Shown: one piece after another, positions 42,965 through 51,610 of the stretch
Numbering within the stretch: the first letter of the stretch is position 1
How the letters are laid out: each line of letters opens with the position of its first letter
Assembly: GCF_000576555.1 (NCBI RefSeq)
Contig: NZ_CP007145.1
Span: forward strand, 4,796,501 to 4,860,500
Reading direction: 5' to 3'
DNA from: Hymenobacter swuensis DY53
Lineage (GTDB): Bacteria; Bacteroidota; Bacteroidia; Cytophagales; Hymenobacteraceae
Length of the DNA stretch: 64,000 nt
The notes under the pieces: generated by a model
Told to the model about the DNA's origin: nothing
What the model saw: only the letters and a program-made list of their open reading frames with translations
The model's database searches: none
Position numbers and translations under genes: made by a program

Positions 42965-44143
42965 ATGGCGGAGACGAAAGTAAAGGCTGCCCCCAAGGCT
43001 TCCAATTCGACGAAGAAATCGTCGGCCCCGAAAGCGGCCCCCAAGGGGAAAGCTGCGGCTACTAAAACAGCCAAGCAGCCCGATCCGGTATTGCCTCCTT
43101 CCACTGAGGAAGGCAAGGCAGCTACGGGAACTCCTAAAGCAACGAGCCCGGCCCAGCCGGAGTTTTCGAAGGAAACCTACCTCACTTGGTATGAGCAGAT
43201 GCAGCTCATGCGCAAGTTTGAGGAGAAGGCTGGTCAGCTGTACGGTCAACAGAAGATTAAAGGTTTCTGCCACCTCTACATAGGCCAGGAGGCCTGCGTA
43301 GCTGGTGCCGTGTCGGCCCTCACCAAGGACGACAAGTGGATTACTGCTTACCGTGACCATGCCCACCCGCTGGCCCTCGGTACTTCGCCCAACGCCATCA
43401 TGGCCGAGCTCTATGCCAAAGCTACCGGTTGCTCTAAGGGCAAAGGCGGCTCCATGCACATGTTCGATAAGGAAGTAAACTTCATCGGTGGCCACGGCAT
43501 CGTGGGGGCGCAGGTACCTATGGGTGCCGGCATCGGTTTCGCCGAGAAGTATAATAAGACGGGCAACCTGTGCATCTGCTATATGGGCGACGGTGCCGTT
43601 CGGCAGGGTGCCTTGCACGAAGCCTTCAACATGGCCATGCTGTGGAAGCTGCCGGTCATCTTCGTGGTGGAAAACAACGGCTACGCTATGGGTACCTCGG
43701 TACAGCGCACGTCCAACGTGACGGAACTGCACCACATTGGCCGTGGCTACGACATGCCCTCTGAGCCGGTGAATGCCATGAACGTAGAGGACGTGCATAA
43801 TGCCGTGGCACGCGCCGCCGAGCGGGCCCGGGCCGGTGAAGGCCCTACCTTCCTCGAGTTTAAAACTTACCGCTACAAAGGTCATTCCATGAGCGACCCG
43901 GCCAAGTACCGCACCAAAGAGGAGCTGGAAGACTACCGCTCCCGCGACGCCATCGAAGCCGTACGCCACACCATCCTGACGCACAACATGGCTACCGAAG
44001 AGGACCTGGCGGCCATTGATGAGAAGATCAAAGGACAGGTGGCCGAGTCGGTGGAGTTTGCCGAGAACTCGCCCTTCCCTACAGCCGACGAGCTGTACAA
44101 GGACGTGTACGTACAACAGGACTACCCCTACATCCGCGACTAG
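42965..44143 (+). CDS. pdhA: Pyruvate dehydrogenase E1 component, alpha subunit
   Basis: 392 residues. With the beta subunit it decarboxylates pyruvate using thiamine diphosphate. The TPP motif runs from GDGAVRQGALHEAFN to VVENNGYAMG (about residues 208-240), and the phospho-loop-like region reads YRYKGHSMSDPAKYRTKEE. The N-terminus has an extra 60-65 residues rich in Ala, Lys and Pro (KAAPKASNSTKKSSAPKAAPK) before the family start KETYLTWYEQMQLMRKFEEK. That extension is not part of the enzyme fold. The beta subunit and E2 are not adjacent. The TPR gene follows 54 bases later and may be cotranscribed. Confidence 0.96.
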   Translation: MAETKVKAAPKASNSTKKSSAPKAAPKGKAAATKTAKQPDPVLPPSTEEGKAATGTPKATSPAQPEFSKETYLTWYEQMQLMRKFEEKAGQLYGQQKIKGFCHLYIGQEACVAGAVSALTKDDKWITAYRDHAHPLALGTSPNAIMAELYAKATGCSKGKGGSMHMFDKEVNFIGGHGIVGAQVPMGAGIGFAEKYNKTGNLCICYMGDGAVRQGALHEAFNMAMLWKLPVIFVVENNGYAMGTSVQRTSNVTELHHIGRGYDMPSEPVNAMNVEDVHNAVARAAERARAGEGPTFLEFKTYRYKGHSMSDPAKYRTKEELEDYRSRDAIEAVRHTILTHNMATEEDLAAIDEKIKGQVAESVEFAENSPFPTADELYKDVYVQQDYPYIRD

Positions 44144-44197
44144 CTCGCCGGAAGGTTATCGGGCCGCTGTCGGCGGCCGCCTTTTTGAGTAATACCC

Positions 44198-44974
44198 ATG
44201 TCGAAGATTCCGTTCACAGGCAAAAGCCAGCAAGCGCGTCAGCAGCAACAGCGCGTTGTCTCTCCTGACCCCACGCAGCCGCTGGAGGCGTACAACCCCG
44301 AGCATCCGCTGCTGGAAGACCCCGATGCCTTGGCTATTCGCCTGGTGGAATCGGAAGACTTCGTGCGGCGCAACAAGAACGTGCTGCTGGGTTTGCTGGC
44401 CGTGGTAGTACTGGCCGTGGCTGGTGGCTTCGGCTACTACCTGTGGCGAGGCTCCCAGGATACCAAAGGGCAAGCAGCCCTGTTCCAGGCGGTAAGCTAT
44501 TGGGAAGCCGACTCTTTGCAGAAAGCCATGAAAGGCGACGGCCGCAACCTGGGGTTGGAGCGCGTGGCATCAGAGTACAGTGGCACCGACGCTGGTAACC
44601 TAGCCAACTTCTACGCCGGTGTGGCTGCTTTGAAAGAAGGCAAAAATAAAGAGGCCATCGACTACCTTGAAGACTTCAGTTCCGATGACTACTTGGTGCA
44701 GGCTCGAGCGTATTCCCTACTAGGTGATGCGCACCTGGAAATGAACCAGGCCAAAGAAGCCGCTGACTTCTATAACAAAGCCGCTAATTATAATGCTAAC
44801 GAGTTCTTCTCGCCCGGCTACCTGCTGAAGGAAGCTACGGCCCGCGAAGCCGCTAAGGATTATGAAGGTGCCATTACGGCGTACAACAAAATCCTGACCG
44901 ACTACGCTTCGGCGGCGGAGGCTACGGAAGCCAAGGAATACAAGGCCCGCGCCGAAGCCCTGGCTGGTAAATAA
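44198..44974 (+). CDS. Membrane-anchored tetratricopeptide repeat protein
   Basis: 258 residues. The N-terminus is polar and cytoplasmic, then a single membrane helix (about 62-83, VLLGLLAVVVLAVAGGFGYYLW), then a periplasmic helical part with TPR-like units (NFYAGVAALKEGKNKEAIDYLEDF, SLLGDAHLEMNQAKEAADFYNKAANY, LKEATAREAAKDYEGAITAYNKIL). The layout is like YfgM-type ancillary proteins that associate with the Sec translocon and foldases. It lies between pdhA and ribH and ends in a strong terminator. Function is inferred from architecture only. Confidence 0.88.
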   Translation: MSKIPFTGKSQQARQQQQRVVSPDPTQPLEAYNPEHPLLEDPDALAIRLVESEDFVRRNKNVLLGLLAVVVLAVAGGFGYYLWRGSQDTKGQAALFQAVSYWEADSLQKAMKGDGRNLGLERVASEYSGTDAGNLANFYAGVAALKEGKNKEAIDYLEDFSSDDYLVQARAYSLLGDAHLEMNQAKEAADFYNKAANYNANEFFSPGYLLKEATAREAAKDYEGAITAYNKILTDYASAAEATEAKEYKARAEALAGK

Positions 44975-45000
44975 ACATAGCTCAGCATTTCTGTATTCTG

Positions 45001-45036
45001 CACAAGAGGCGGCCCCCGGGTCGCCTCTTGTGTTTT
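45001..45036 (+). terminator. Intrinsic terminator after the TPR gene
   Basis: A perfect 11-bp stem CACAAGAGGCG/CGCCTCTTGTG is followed by TTTT. Confidence 0.88.
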
Positions 45037-45069
45037 CAGGACCAGCCGGCCGGAGTAGAAACCGTCCCC

Positions 45070-45077
45070 TATCTTTG
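45070..45077 (+). promoter_or_regulatory. -7 promoter box of ribH
   Basis: TATCTTTG is a perfect TAnnTTTG box, 49 bases before the ATG. The leader is too short for an FMN riboswitch and none is seen. Confidence 0.7.
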
Positions 45078-45126
45078 ACCGCACGGAGCTACTAGCTTCT
45101 CTTACCTGTTTAAACCTCCCCGCCGC

Positions 45127-45603
45127 ATGGCTACCTCTCTCAAAAATCTGAGCGACTATACTTCCGACCACTTCGTTGACATCAGCGAGAAACGCTTTGG
45201 GCTGGTGGTGGCCGAGTGGAACCGCGAAATCACCGACACCCTGGCCCAGGGCGCGTTCGACACGCTCCTCAAACACGGAGCCAAACCCGAGAACATCTTC
45301 CGCAACACGGTGCCCGGCAGCTTCGAACTGACGCTGGGGGCCCAGCTACTGGCCCAGCATGAGGAAATTGACGCGGTTATCTGCCTGGGTGTCGTTATCC
45401 AAGGCGAAACCAAGCATGATGACTATATCTGCCACGCGGTGGCCAGCGGCATCACCAACGTGAGCCTGAAGTTCAACAAGCCGGTCATCTTCGGGCTGGT
45501 GACCACCAACACACTGGAGCAGGCCTGGGACCGGGCCGGTGGCAAGCACGGTAACAAAGGTGTGGAAGGGGCAGTGGCTGCCATCCATATGCTGGGTTTC
45601 TAG
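45127..45603 (+). CDS. ribH: 6,7-dimethyl-8-ribityllumazine synthase
   Basis: 158 residues, the normal length. It condenses ribityl-aminouracil with dihydroxybutanone phosphate in the penultimate step of riboflavin synthesis. Visible features are the substrate-binding W31-N32, PGSFELTLGA (64-72), GVVIQGETKHDDYI with catalytic H97, and GLVTTNTLEQAWDRAGG. The enzyme usually assembles into pentamers or icosahedral shells. No other rib genes are adjacent. Confidence 0.97.
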   Translation: MATSLKNLSDYTSDHFVDISEKRFGLVVAEWNREITDTLAQGAFDTLLKHGAKPENIFRNTVPGSFELTLGAQLLAQHEEIDAVICLGVVIQGETKHDDYICHAVASGITNVSLKFNKPVIFGLVTTNTLEQAWDRAGGKHGNKGVEGAVAAIHMLGF

Positions 45604-45675
45604 ACGAGCCTTACCTGACTCGTCGGCAAAAACCGGGGCCGGAGGGGGTATCGTGCAGATTAGCAGACAAAGCCG

Positions 45676-45683
45676 TAGCTTTG
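45676..45683 (+). promoter_or_regulatory. -7 promoter box upstream of the DksA-like gene
   Basis: TAGCTTTG is a perfect TAnnTTTG box. It lies 193 bases before the ATG, so the gene would have a long leader; no further structure is recognised in it. Confidence 0.5.
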
Positions 45684-45875
45684 CGGCCGGAAATAGTCTG
45701 GCTATCGGGACCACCGGAGCTAGTAGGAGCAGTCCGGCTGCTGAAGGCTATGCGCAAAAAGGACAAACTTATTCGCGCAGGCTGCTGTTGGGCGTAACTA
45801 CTGGCTGTTCAGTGGCTGCCGAAACTGGCATCCTAGCAAATAACATAGTTTCATATAACCTCTTCCTGCAACGAC

Positions 45876-46259
45876 ATGAGTGAAGCACCCCTACGCTATT
45901 CCAGGGAAGAACTGGCTGAGTTTGAGCAAATCATTCAGGACAAGGTCACGGCCGCCCGCAAGGAAGTAGCGTTTATCAAAGAAACCCTGAGCCGCAAAAA
46001 CGATACCGGCACCGACAACACAGCTTCTTCTTCGAAGGTGCTGGAAGACGGAGCCGATACGGCCGAAAAGGAAAGCCTGAACCAGTTGGCCTCACGCCAG
46101 ATGAAGTTCATCCAGCAGCTCGAAAACGCCCTGATCCGTATCAAGAATGGCACCTACGGTGTCTGCATTGGTACCGGCAAGCTGATTCCGAAGGAACGCC
46201 TGCGTGCCGTACCGCACACGCAGCATTCCATTGAAGCCAAGATGGCCCGCCGCGACTAA
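45876..46259 (+). CDS. DksA/TraR-like protein with degenerate zinc finger
   Basis: 127 residues. An N-terminal helical coiled-coil hairpin (about residues 10-95) contains KVLEDGADTAEKESLNQLASRQMKFIQQLENALIRI, and the domain ends in the family phrase NGTYGVCIGTGKLIPKERLRAVPHTQHSIEAK. In classical DksA/TraR proteins this region holds a four-cysteine zinc finger (CxxC...CxxC); here only one Cys is left and the second pair has become PHTQ. It therefore probably folds without zinc. DksA-like proteins bind the RNA polymerase secondary channel and modulate stringent-type control. Confidence 0.88.
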   Translation: MSEAPLRYSREELAEFEQIIQDKVTAARKEVAFIKETLSRKNDTGTDNTASSSKVLEDGADTAEKESLNQLASRQMKFIQQLENALIRIKNGTYGVCIGTGKLIPKERLRAVPHTQHSIEAKMARRD

Positions 46260-46281
46260 CCTCGCTTTTGGCTCTTATTAC

Positions 46282-46345
46282 TGCCCGGACTTGTGGCCGG
46301 CCTGTACTTTTTGGTACAGCCGGTTGCTGGTCCGGGCACTGTTTT
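46282..46345 (+). terminator. Compound hairpin after the DksA-like gene
   Basis: The outer stem TGCCCGGAC/GTCCGGGCA (46282-46290 with 46330-46338) encloses an inner hairpin CTGTAC/GTACAG with a TTTTTG loop. GTTTTC follows at 46341. It probably terminates transcription, or is a structured leader of the next gene. Confidence 0.55.
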
Positions 46346-46429
46346 CGGCGGCTTGTCGTTAGGCAAGCTTCCGCCTGTATCTGATTATTAACCTGTACCG
46401 TAGCGATACGGCACGCACGCTTCTTCCAC

Positions 46430-48382
46430 ATGGGCAAGAAACACTTCTCCGGCGATGCGCCCGGCCGCCGTGGCCGTACCACCGGCTCCGGCCGTCCTGC
46501 TGACAGCCGTAACAATGACAGCCGTAACAATGACAGCCGCGGCAACGACAACCGTTCTTCGGATAACCGAGGCAACGAGGGATTCCGCAAGTTTATACAG
46601 CCCGGTCAGGAGCGCACGGAGCGCACGGGCGGCAACCCGCGCTTCGGCCAGAATGGGGGCGGCTCAGATGAGCGTCGGGGCAACTCCGACCGCTCTTCGT
46701 TCGGGCGTTCCAGCGGCGGCAGCTTCAGTGGGCCGCGCAAGTTCGGCAACTCGCCGGGCGGTAGCTTTGGCGGTCCGAAGAAATTCGGGACTTCCTCGGG
46801 TAGCGGCTCTTTCAACCGGGGCGGCCGGGACTTCCGGGGCGGTGACGATACGCGCCGTAGCAGCGGCTTTGGCGACAACCGCGAGGAGCGCCCGGTGCGG
46901 GAATTTGAGCCCAAGAAAACATGGCAGGGCCAACCATACCGCAGCCAGGAAGGACAGTCGGCAGTGCCGCGTGGCTTGCCGGGTGAGCGGAACCGTAAGT
47001 TCATCAAGCAGAACCCCAACCCTCAGGACGAACCCCAGGAATTCCGTCCCCGGCAGGAAGAAGCACGCCCGATGCGCGAAGCTGCTCCCGGCGAGCGGGA
47101 AATCCGGGCGGCGCGTCCGTTCGATTTCCGTGGCCGGCCTTCGGACCTCGACAACGAGCAGTCGGAACAGGCGGCGCGGCCAGAGCGCATCGAGCGTCCT
47201 TCCCGGTCGGAGTGGTCAGAACGTACGGAGCGGCCGGCCCGCTTTGAGGCTGATGACCGCCGGGAACGGCCGGTTCGCCGGGCCGATGACAGCGGCGAGC
47301 GGCGCGACTTTGGTAGCCGGAAGCCCCAGGGCTTTGGAGCCGGAGCTGCCGGGGAAAAACGCACAAGCCGCCCCGGCGCTTTCGGCGACAAGCGGGAGGG
47401 TCGTGCTTTTGATCAGGACCGCCGCGGGGCCTTTGGCGAGAAGCGTAGCTTCGGTAGCGACAGGCGCGAAGGTCGTTCCTCAGAGGAGCGCCCAAAGCGG
47501 GCCCATGATGAGTACGCGGGCCGGGGTGCCCAGACGCCCACCAGCAACCAGGCCGGCAAGCGCAAGTATGGCGAGGTAGCAGGGCAGGCTCCTGACTACA
47601 AAAACCTGAAACACTACGAGGACGATAAAACCCGGGGCAATAAACGTCGGCGTGAGGAAGATGACACGACGGGCGAGGAAGTTCGCCTGAACCGCTACAT
47701 CGCCAACGCCGGTATCTGCTCCCGCCGTGATGCCGACGCCCTGATTGCCGCCGGCGAAATCAAAGTAAACGGGGAAGTAGTAACGGAAATGGGCTACAAA
47801 GTGCAGCCCTCCGACACGGTGCAGTACGGCAAGACAAACCTCAACCGCGAGAAGCAGGTGTACGTGCTGCTCAACAAGCCCAAGGACTTCCTCACGACGA
47901 CTGAGGACCCCGAGGGCCGCCGGACGGTGATGGAACTGGTAAAAGGGGCATCAAAGGAGCGTCTGTTCCCGGTGGGCCGCCTCGACCGGAATACCACGGG
48001 CCTGCTGCTGTTCACCAACGACGGGGAAGTGGCGCAGAAACTCTCGCACCCCTCGCACCGCAACAAGAAAATCTACCAGGTGGAGCTGGATAAGCCGCTA
48101 ACGGAGGAACACCTGAAGCAGATTGCGGACGGGGTGATGCTGGAAGACGGCAAAGCCGACGTGGACGATGTAGCGGTGGTAGCGGGTAACCCGCACTTTG
48201 TAGGTGTGGAAATCCACATTGGCCGTAACCGCATCGTGCGCCGCATTTTCGAGCACTTGGGCTATGATGTAATTACCCTGGACAGGGTGCAGTACGCCGG
48301 TCTGACTAAGAAGGACCTGCCGCGCGGCAAATGGCGCTTCCTTTCGGAGAAAGAAGTTATCCGCCTGAAGTATTTCATGTAA
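46430..48382 (+). CDS. RluB/RsuA-family rRNA pseudouridine synthase with very long disordered N-terminus
   Basis: 650 residues, more than twice the usual 240-290. The catalytic part is at the C-terminus: an S4 RNA-binding domain (VRLNRYIANAGICSRRDADALIAAGEIKVNG, from about residue 420) and the synthase domain with GRLDRNTTGLLLFTNDGE (catalytic Asp) and GRNRIVRRIFEHLGYDV. The first 410 residues are low-complexity Arg/Gly/Asp/Ser/Phe (RGG-like), with short repeats and a 15-bp tandem DNA repeat. Such extensions are known from Bacteroidota RluB-like enzymes and may bind RNA or drive condensation, which is inference. The exact uridine target is not readable. Confidence 0.9.
   Translation: MGKKHFSGDAPGRRGRTTGSGRPADSRNNDSRNNDSRGNDNRSSDNRGNEGFRKFIQPGQERTERTGGNPRFGQNGGGSDERRGNSDRSSFGRSSGGSFSGPRKFGNSPGGSFGGPKKFGTSSGSGSFNRGGRDFRGGDDTRRSSGFGDNREERPVREFEPKKTWQGQPYRSQEGQSAVPRGLPGERNRKFIKQNPNPQDEPQEFRPRQEEARPMREAAPGEREIRAARPFDFRGRPSDLDNEQSEQAARPERIERPSRSEWSERTERPARFEADDRRERPVRRADDSGERRDFGSRKPQGFGAGAAGEKRTSRPGAFGDKREGRAFDQDRRGAFGEKRSFGSDRREGRSSEERPKRAHDEYAGRGAQTPTSNQAGKRKYGEVAGQAPDYKNLKHYEDDKTRGNKRRREEDDTTGEEVRLNRYIANAGICSRRDADALIAAGEIKVNGEVVTEMGYKVQPSDTVQYGKTNLNREKQVYVLLNKPKDFLTTTEDPEGRRTVMELVKGASKERLFPVGRLDRNTTGLLLFTNDGEVAQKLSHPSHRNKKIYQVELDKPLTEEHLKQIADGVMLEDGKADVDDVAVVAGNPHFVGVEIHIGRNRIVRRIFEHLGYDVITLDRVQYAGLTKKDLPRGKWRFLSEKEVIRLKYFM
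46502..46546 (+). repeat. 15-bp tandem repeat in the pseudouridine synthase gene
   Basis: GACAGCCGTAACAAT occurs at 46502-46516 and 46517-46531, followed by a diverged third unit. The repeat is in frame (encodes DSRNN-type units), so copy changes would alter length without breaking the frame. Confidence 0.8.
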
Positions 48383-48574
48383 GCACGCAACCGCCTGCCC
48401 GGCGGATGGCTCCTGATGGTGAAGTTGTGAAATAGGGAAGTGGTGAGTGGATGGGTTATTCTGACCTGCCACGCCCAGCCTCTCCTATTCCACGGCTTCA
48501 CCATTTTTGCGCTGTTGAATGCCGAAAACCCGCGCGTTCCGGCTGCACTACTTCACCATTTACCACTTCACCAC

Positions 48575-49318
48575 TTGCGTACTCTGGCCCTCGATATTGG
48601 TAACACAGCCGTGAAGTACGGCTGCTTCGAAGCCGATGCGCTGTTGGAATCGGCTACGGGGCAGACGCCGGCGCAAGTACGGGCGGCCGTGCAGCGGCTG
48701 CGGCCGGAGCACGTAATCCTGGCTTCGGTGGCCGAGGCTACGGCCGCCTGGGCAGAAGAACTACGCCAACTGGTGCCGGGACATATCCTGGAGTTTGCGC
48801 CGGCCACCACGCCATTGCCCATCGGCAATGCGTACGCCACACCGCACACGCTGGGCGCCGACCGGTTGGCGGCCGCCGTTGGAGCCGCCTGGCTGCTTCC
48901 TGCTCGTCCGGTGGTGATTATAGATGCCGGTACGGCCATCAAGTGCGACCTGGTCACGGCCGATGGCGTCTTTCGGGGCGGCAGTATTTCGCCGGGGTTG
49001 GCTATGCGTTTTCAGGCTCTGCATACGTTTACCGGACGGCTGCCGCTCATTACCAAACCCGAAAATCCAGTTGCTACTGTGCCGCTTACCGGAGCCGATA
49101 CCCAGGCCGCCATTCGGAGTGGCGTGCTGAATGGGGCAGCAGCAGAAGTGCGTGGAATGCTGGCTGAATATGAGGCGCAGTTTCCGGGCTTAGCGGTGCT
49201 GGTAGCCGGTGGTGATGCCGGGTTTTTCCGCACCCGGCTGAAACGGCCTATCTTTGTTGTTCCGGAGCTCGTGTTAATGGGGCTTCACCGAATCTTAGTA
49301 CACCATGTCTCAACCTAA
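48575..49318 (+). CDS. coaX: Type III pantothenate kinase
   Basis: 247 residues if started at TTG 48575 (reads LRTLALDIGNTAVKYG); the open frame reaches 48440, but that part encodes no family sequence and overlaps an intergenic inverted-repeat-like stretch. There is no ATG at the family start, so TTG is proposed. It phosphorylates pantothenate, the first step of coenzyme A synthesis. Motifs: phosphate loop DIGNT (7-11), GADRLAA (about 93-99) and IDAGTAIKCD (about 115-124). Its last 14 bases overlap the next gene, which suggests translational coupling. Confidence 0.9.
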   Translation: MRTLALDIGNTAVKYGCFEADALLESATGQTPAQVRAAVQRLRPEHVILASVAEATAAWAEELRQLVPGHILEFAPATTPLPIGNAYATPHTLGADRLAAAVGAAWLLPARPVVIIDAGTAIKCDLVTADGVFRGGSISPGLAMRFQALHTFTGRLPLITKPENPVATVPLTGADTQAAIRSGVLNGAAAEVRGMLAEYEAQFPGLAVLVAGGDAGFFRTRLKRPIFVVPELVLMGLHRILVHHVST

Positions 49319-50657
49319 CTACGCCGGCCTAGCCGGTGGTCTTTCGCTGCTGGGGCTGCTGGCAGCCTCGTCGGCCGCACTGGGGCAGGGCCTCGGCAAC
49401 TCGCCTTACTCGCGCCTGGGCCTAGGCGACGCCAGTATGAACTCGGGCGGCGTCCGGCAAATGGGTATGGGAGGCATCGGCGTAGCCGCGCCCAACAGCG
49501 TGAACGTGAACGAGCTGAACCCGGCCCTGGTGTACTATACCAGCCGTACCACGTTTGAGGCCGGATTTACGGGACAGTTCAAAACCCTGAAGAACACGGT
49601 AAGTAGTCAGCGGACTGGCTCGGGCACGCTGGGCTATTTGGCATTGGCGGTGCCCATCAACCGCCGCTGGGCGGGGCTTATTGGTCTGAAACCCTACAGC
49701 ACGGTTGATTACGAATCGAAAACGCTGGACAATACGGTAGTTGGCGACCCTACCTCGCAGGTGGAAAAGCGCTATGCCGGTTCTGGTGGGTTGGCTGAAG
49801 CCTATATGAGCCACGCCGTGCGGGTTGCCAAAGGGCTGACGCTGGGGGCATCGGCAGGCTACGTGTTCGGCAGCATCGACCAGGAAGCCAGTACCCGCAT
49901 TGGTAGCAGCACCCTGGCCTTGGATTTATCTAACCGAGACATTTACCAGCAGCAAGTTCATTATTCCGACTTCGCCTTCCGGACGGGCCTGCACTACCGG
50001 GGGCAGATCAAGGACAAACTGAACTACAACGTAGGCGGAACCTATAGCTTCCGATCCAACCTGAACGGGGAGCGAAGCACAAGTCTGTTGCGTGAAGACT
50101 ACAATGGCGTCCAGATTGGATCAACGGCCTTGGAAGTTGAAGCGGCTGGCAAGGCCCGGGTGCCCGCGCTTACCCAGTTGGGTATCAGCCTGGATAACAA
50201 CCGTAGTTGGAGCCTGAGCGCCGAAGGTAGCCGCCAGGAATGGTCGCAGTTCCGGGCATTTGGGGAACAGGGCGGCTCCTCCGGGATTCTGCTTTCCGAT
50301 ACCTACCGCTTCGGTGTGGGCGGTGAGCTGACGCCGGACGCCACTTCAGTAGACAATTACTTTAAACGCGTAACCTACCGGGCTGGCCTGAACGTCACCC
50401 AACTGCCTTACCGCCCCGGTGGTCAGACGCTCTACGACCGGTCTGTCAGCTGGGGCTTTGCCCTGCCGCTACCCACCGCTACGCCGCTCGATGCCACGAC
50501 CATCAGCCTGGGTTTCACCTACGGCCAGCGGGGTAACACCGATGTGCGTAGCCTGTCGGATGGTTCTACGGAGCGTAATGTGAAGGAAGACTACGTGCGT
50601 ATGCAATTGGGCGTGACGCTCAACAACCGGTGGTTTATCAAGCGCCGCATTGAATAA
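49305..50657 (+). CDS. Outer-membrane beta-barrel protein, FadL/OMPP1-like
   Basis: 450 residues. A signal peptide ends near ALGQG (residue 28). The mature start NSPYSRLGLGD...NSGGVRQMGMGGIGVAAPNSVNVNELNPA resembles the plug region of FadL-type channels in Bacteroidota. The rest is a regular alternation of amphipathic strands, ending in RMQLGVTLNNRWFIKRRIE. It probably transports hydrophobic compounds or helps envelope assembly. It overlaps coaX by 14 bases and lies 10 bases before lptC, in a gene order (coaX, barrel, lptC, membrane protein, PPIase) that I recall as common in the phylum. Confidence 0.85.
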   Translation: MSQPNYAGLAGGLSLLGLLAASSAALGQGLGNSPYSRLGLGDASMNSGGVRQMGMGGIGVAAPNSVNVNELNPALVYYTSRTTFEAGFTGQFKTLKNTVSSQRTGSGTLGYLALAVPINRRWAGLIGLKPYSTVDYESKTLDNTVVGDPTSQVEKRYAGSGGLAEAYMSHAVRVAKGLTLGASAGYVFGSIDQEASTRIGSSTLALDLSNRDIYQQQVHYSDFAFRTGLHYRGQIKDKLNYNVGGTYSFRSNLNGERSTSLLREDYNGVQIGSTALEVEAAGKARVPALTQLGISLDNNRSWSLSAEGSRQEWSQFRAFGEQGGSSGILLSDTYRFGVGGELTPDATSVDNYFKRVTYRAGLNVTQLPYRPGGQTLYDRSVSWGFALPLPTATPLDATTISLGFTYGQRGNTDVRSLSDGSTERNVKEDYVRMQLGVTLNNRWFIKRRIE

Positions 50658-50667
50658 CTCCGTTCCT

Positions 50668-51255
50668 ATGTTTCCGGTTTCTACCCGTCTGGTTTCGGTA
50701 TTGGTGGGAATAACCCTGCTCACGGCGGGCTGTCGTAAGAGCAGCGACGAGGTAGCAGCCAAGCCGATAGAATACAAGGGCCCTACCGTAGAAACGGAGA
50801 ATGTGCTCATGCTGGTCAGCGACTCGGCTAAGCTGCGTATTCGCCTCACGGCCCCGCTGGAGCAACAGTTTGAGTCGGGCGACATGCTGTACCCCAAAGG
50901 CGTGAAGCTCACGTTTCTGGGAGCTGATGGTCAGGAAGTGGTCAACACCATCACGGGCAAGTATGGCAAGTTTGAAAAGGCCAAGAACCTCTATACCATG
51001 CGCGGCGACGTGCGGGTGGTAAACGTGCCCAAGCAGCAGCGCATGAATACGGAGGAGGCCTTCTACGACAAGCTCAAGGCTAGTATCTATACCCAGGAGC
51101 AAACCGAAGTTAAGGTAACCACGCCCACGGAGGTTCTTACAGGCCGAGGGCTGATGGCCAACCAGGATTTCTCTTGGTATCGGATTTTAAACCCCACCGG
51201 CGTATTCACGCTGCAAAACGCCCCTACGGCCGGCCCGGCCGCGCCGCCTCGCTAA
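50668..51255 (+). CDS. lptC: LPS export ABC transporter periplasmic protein LptC
   Basis: 195 residues from ATG 50668; an alternative TTG at 50650 overlaps the barrel gene. A lipoprotein signal ends in LTAGC (C22). The LptC jelly-roll strand pattern follows: TENVLMLVSDSAKLRIRLTAPLEQQFESGD...MLYPKGVKLTFLG, then GKYGKFEKAKNLYTMRGDVRVVN and FYDKLKASIYTQEQTEVKVTTPTEVLTGRGL. It relays lipopolysaccharide from the inner-membrane LptB2FG to the LptA bridge. As a lipoprotein it follows the Bacteroidota version. LptB is encoded 9 kb downstream. Confidence 0.88.
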   Translation: MFPVSTRLVSVLVGITLLTAGCRKSSDEVAAKPIEYKGPTVETENVLMLVSDSAKLRIRLTAPLEQQFESGDMLYPKGVKLTFLGADGQEVVNTITGKYGKFEKAKNLYTMRGDVRVVNVPKQQRMNTEEAFYDKLKASIYTQEQTEVKVTTPTEVLTGRGLMANQDFSWYRILNPTGVFTLQNAPTAGPAAPPR

Positions 51256-51264
51256 CCTCTTCGC

Positions 51265-51528
51265 ATGAAACGTTTCTGGGAGCCCGGCATCAGCCGGACC
51301 ATCTTGTTTGCTCTGTCTATCGTCACGTTCGTCATTGCGTGCTATCAAACGCTGGTAACGGGCAAGATGGAGGGCTTATACCAGAACTACTGGCTGTTCA
51401 TGCTCTCCTTCGGGCTGGTGATTGGGTTGCGCTACCTCCGCCAGCGCGATAAAATAGCGGCGGCCGAGGCAGAAGCAGCCCGCAAAGCGGCTACGCCGCC
51501 CACCAAAAAACCGAAGAAGAAAAAGTAA
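51265..51528 (+). CDS. Small membrane protein of the lptC-ppiD cluster
   Basis: 87 residues with two hydrophobic helices (TILFALSIVTFVIACYQTL and YWLFMLSFGLVIGLRYL) and a very basic C-terminal tail (KKPKKKK). It starts 10 bases after the lptC stop, so it is surely cotranscribed. I recognise no family. It occupies the position where other Bacteroidota often have a similar short protein between LptC and a hemolysin/PPIase gene; a link to envelope assembly is only inferred. Confidence 0.82.
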   Translation: MKRFWEPGISRTILFALSIVTFVIACYQTLVTGKMEGLYQNYWLFMLSFGLVIGLRYLRQRDKIAAAEAEAARKAATPPTKKPKKKK

Positions 51529-51562
51529 TCTTCTTGGTACTAGTGGCGGGGCAACCTCGGCC

Positions 51563-51610
51563 AAGCCCAAGTCCCTGATATCCGTGCGGATGCCAGGGAC
51601 TTGGGCTTTG
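51563..51610 (+). terminator. Intrinsic terminator after the coaX-lptC run
   Basis: A perfect 15-bp stem AAGCCCAAGTCCCTG/CAGGGACTTGGGCTT (51563-51577 with 51594-51608). The T-run is short. Confidence 0.7.

Noticed and set aside
45037..45126. FMN riboswitch in front of ribH
   Set aside because: The leader is about 45 bases and lacks the conserved RFN-element segments.
46455..47579. 374-codon + strand frame overlapping the RluB-like extension
   Set aside because: An out-of-frame reading of the low-complexity region; the main frame carries the enzyme domain.
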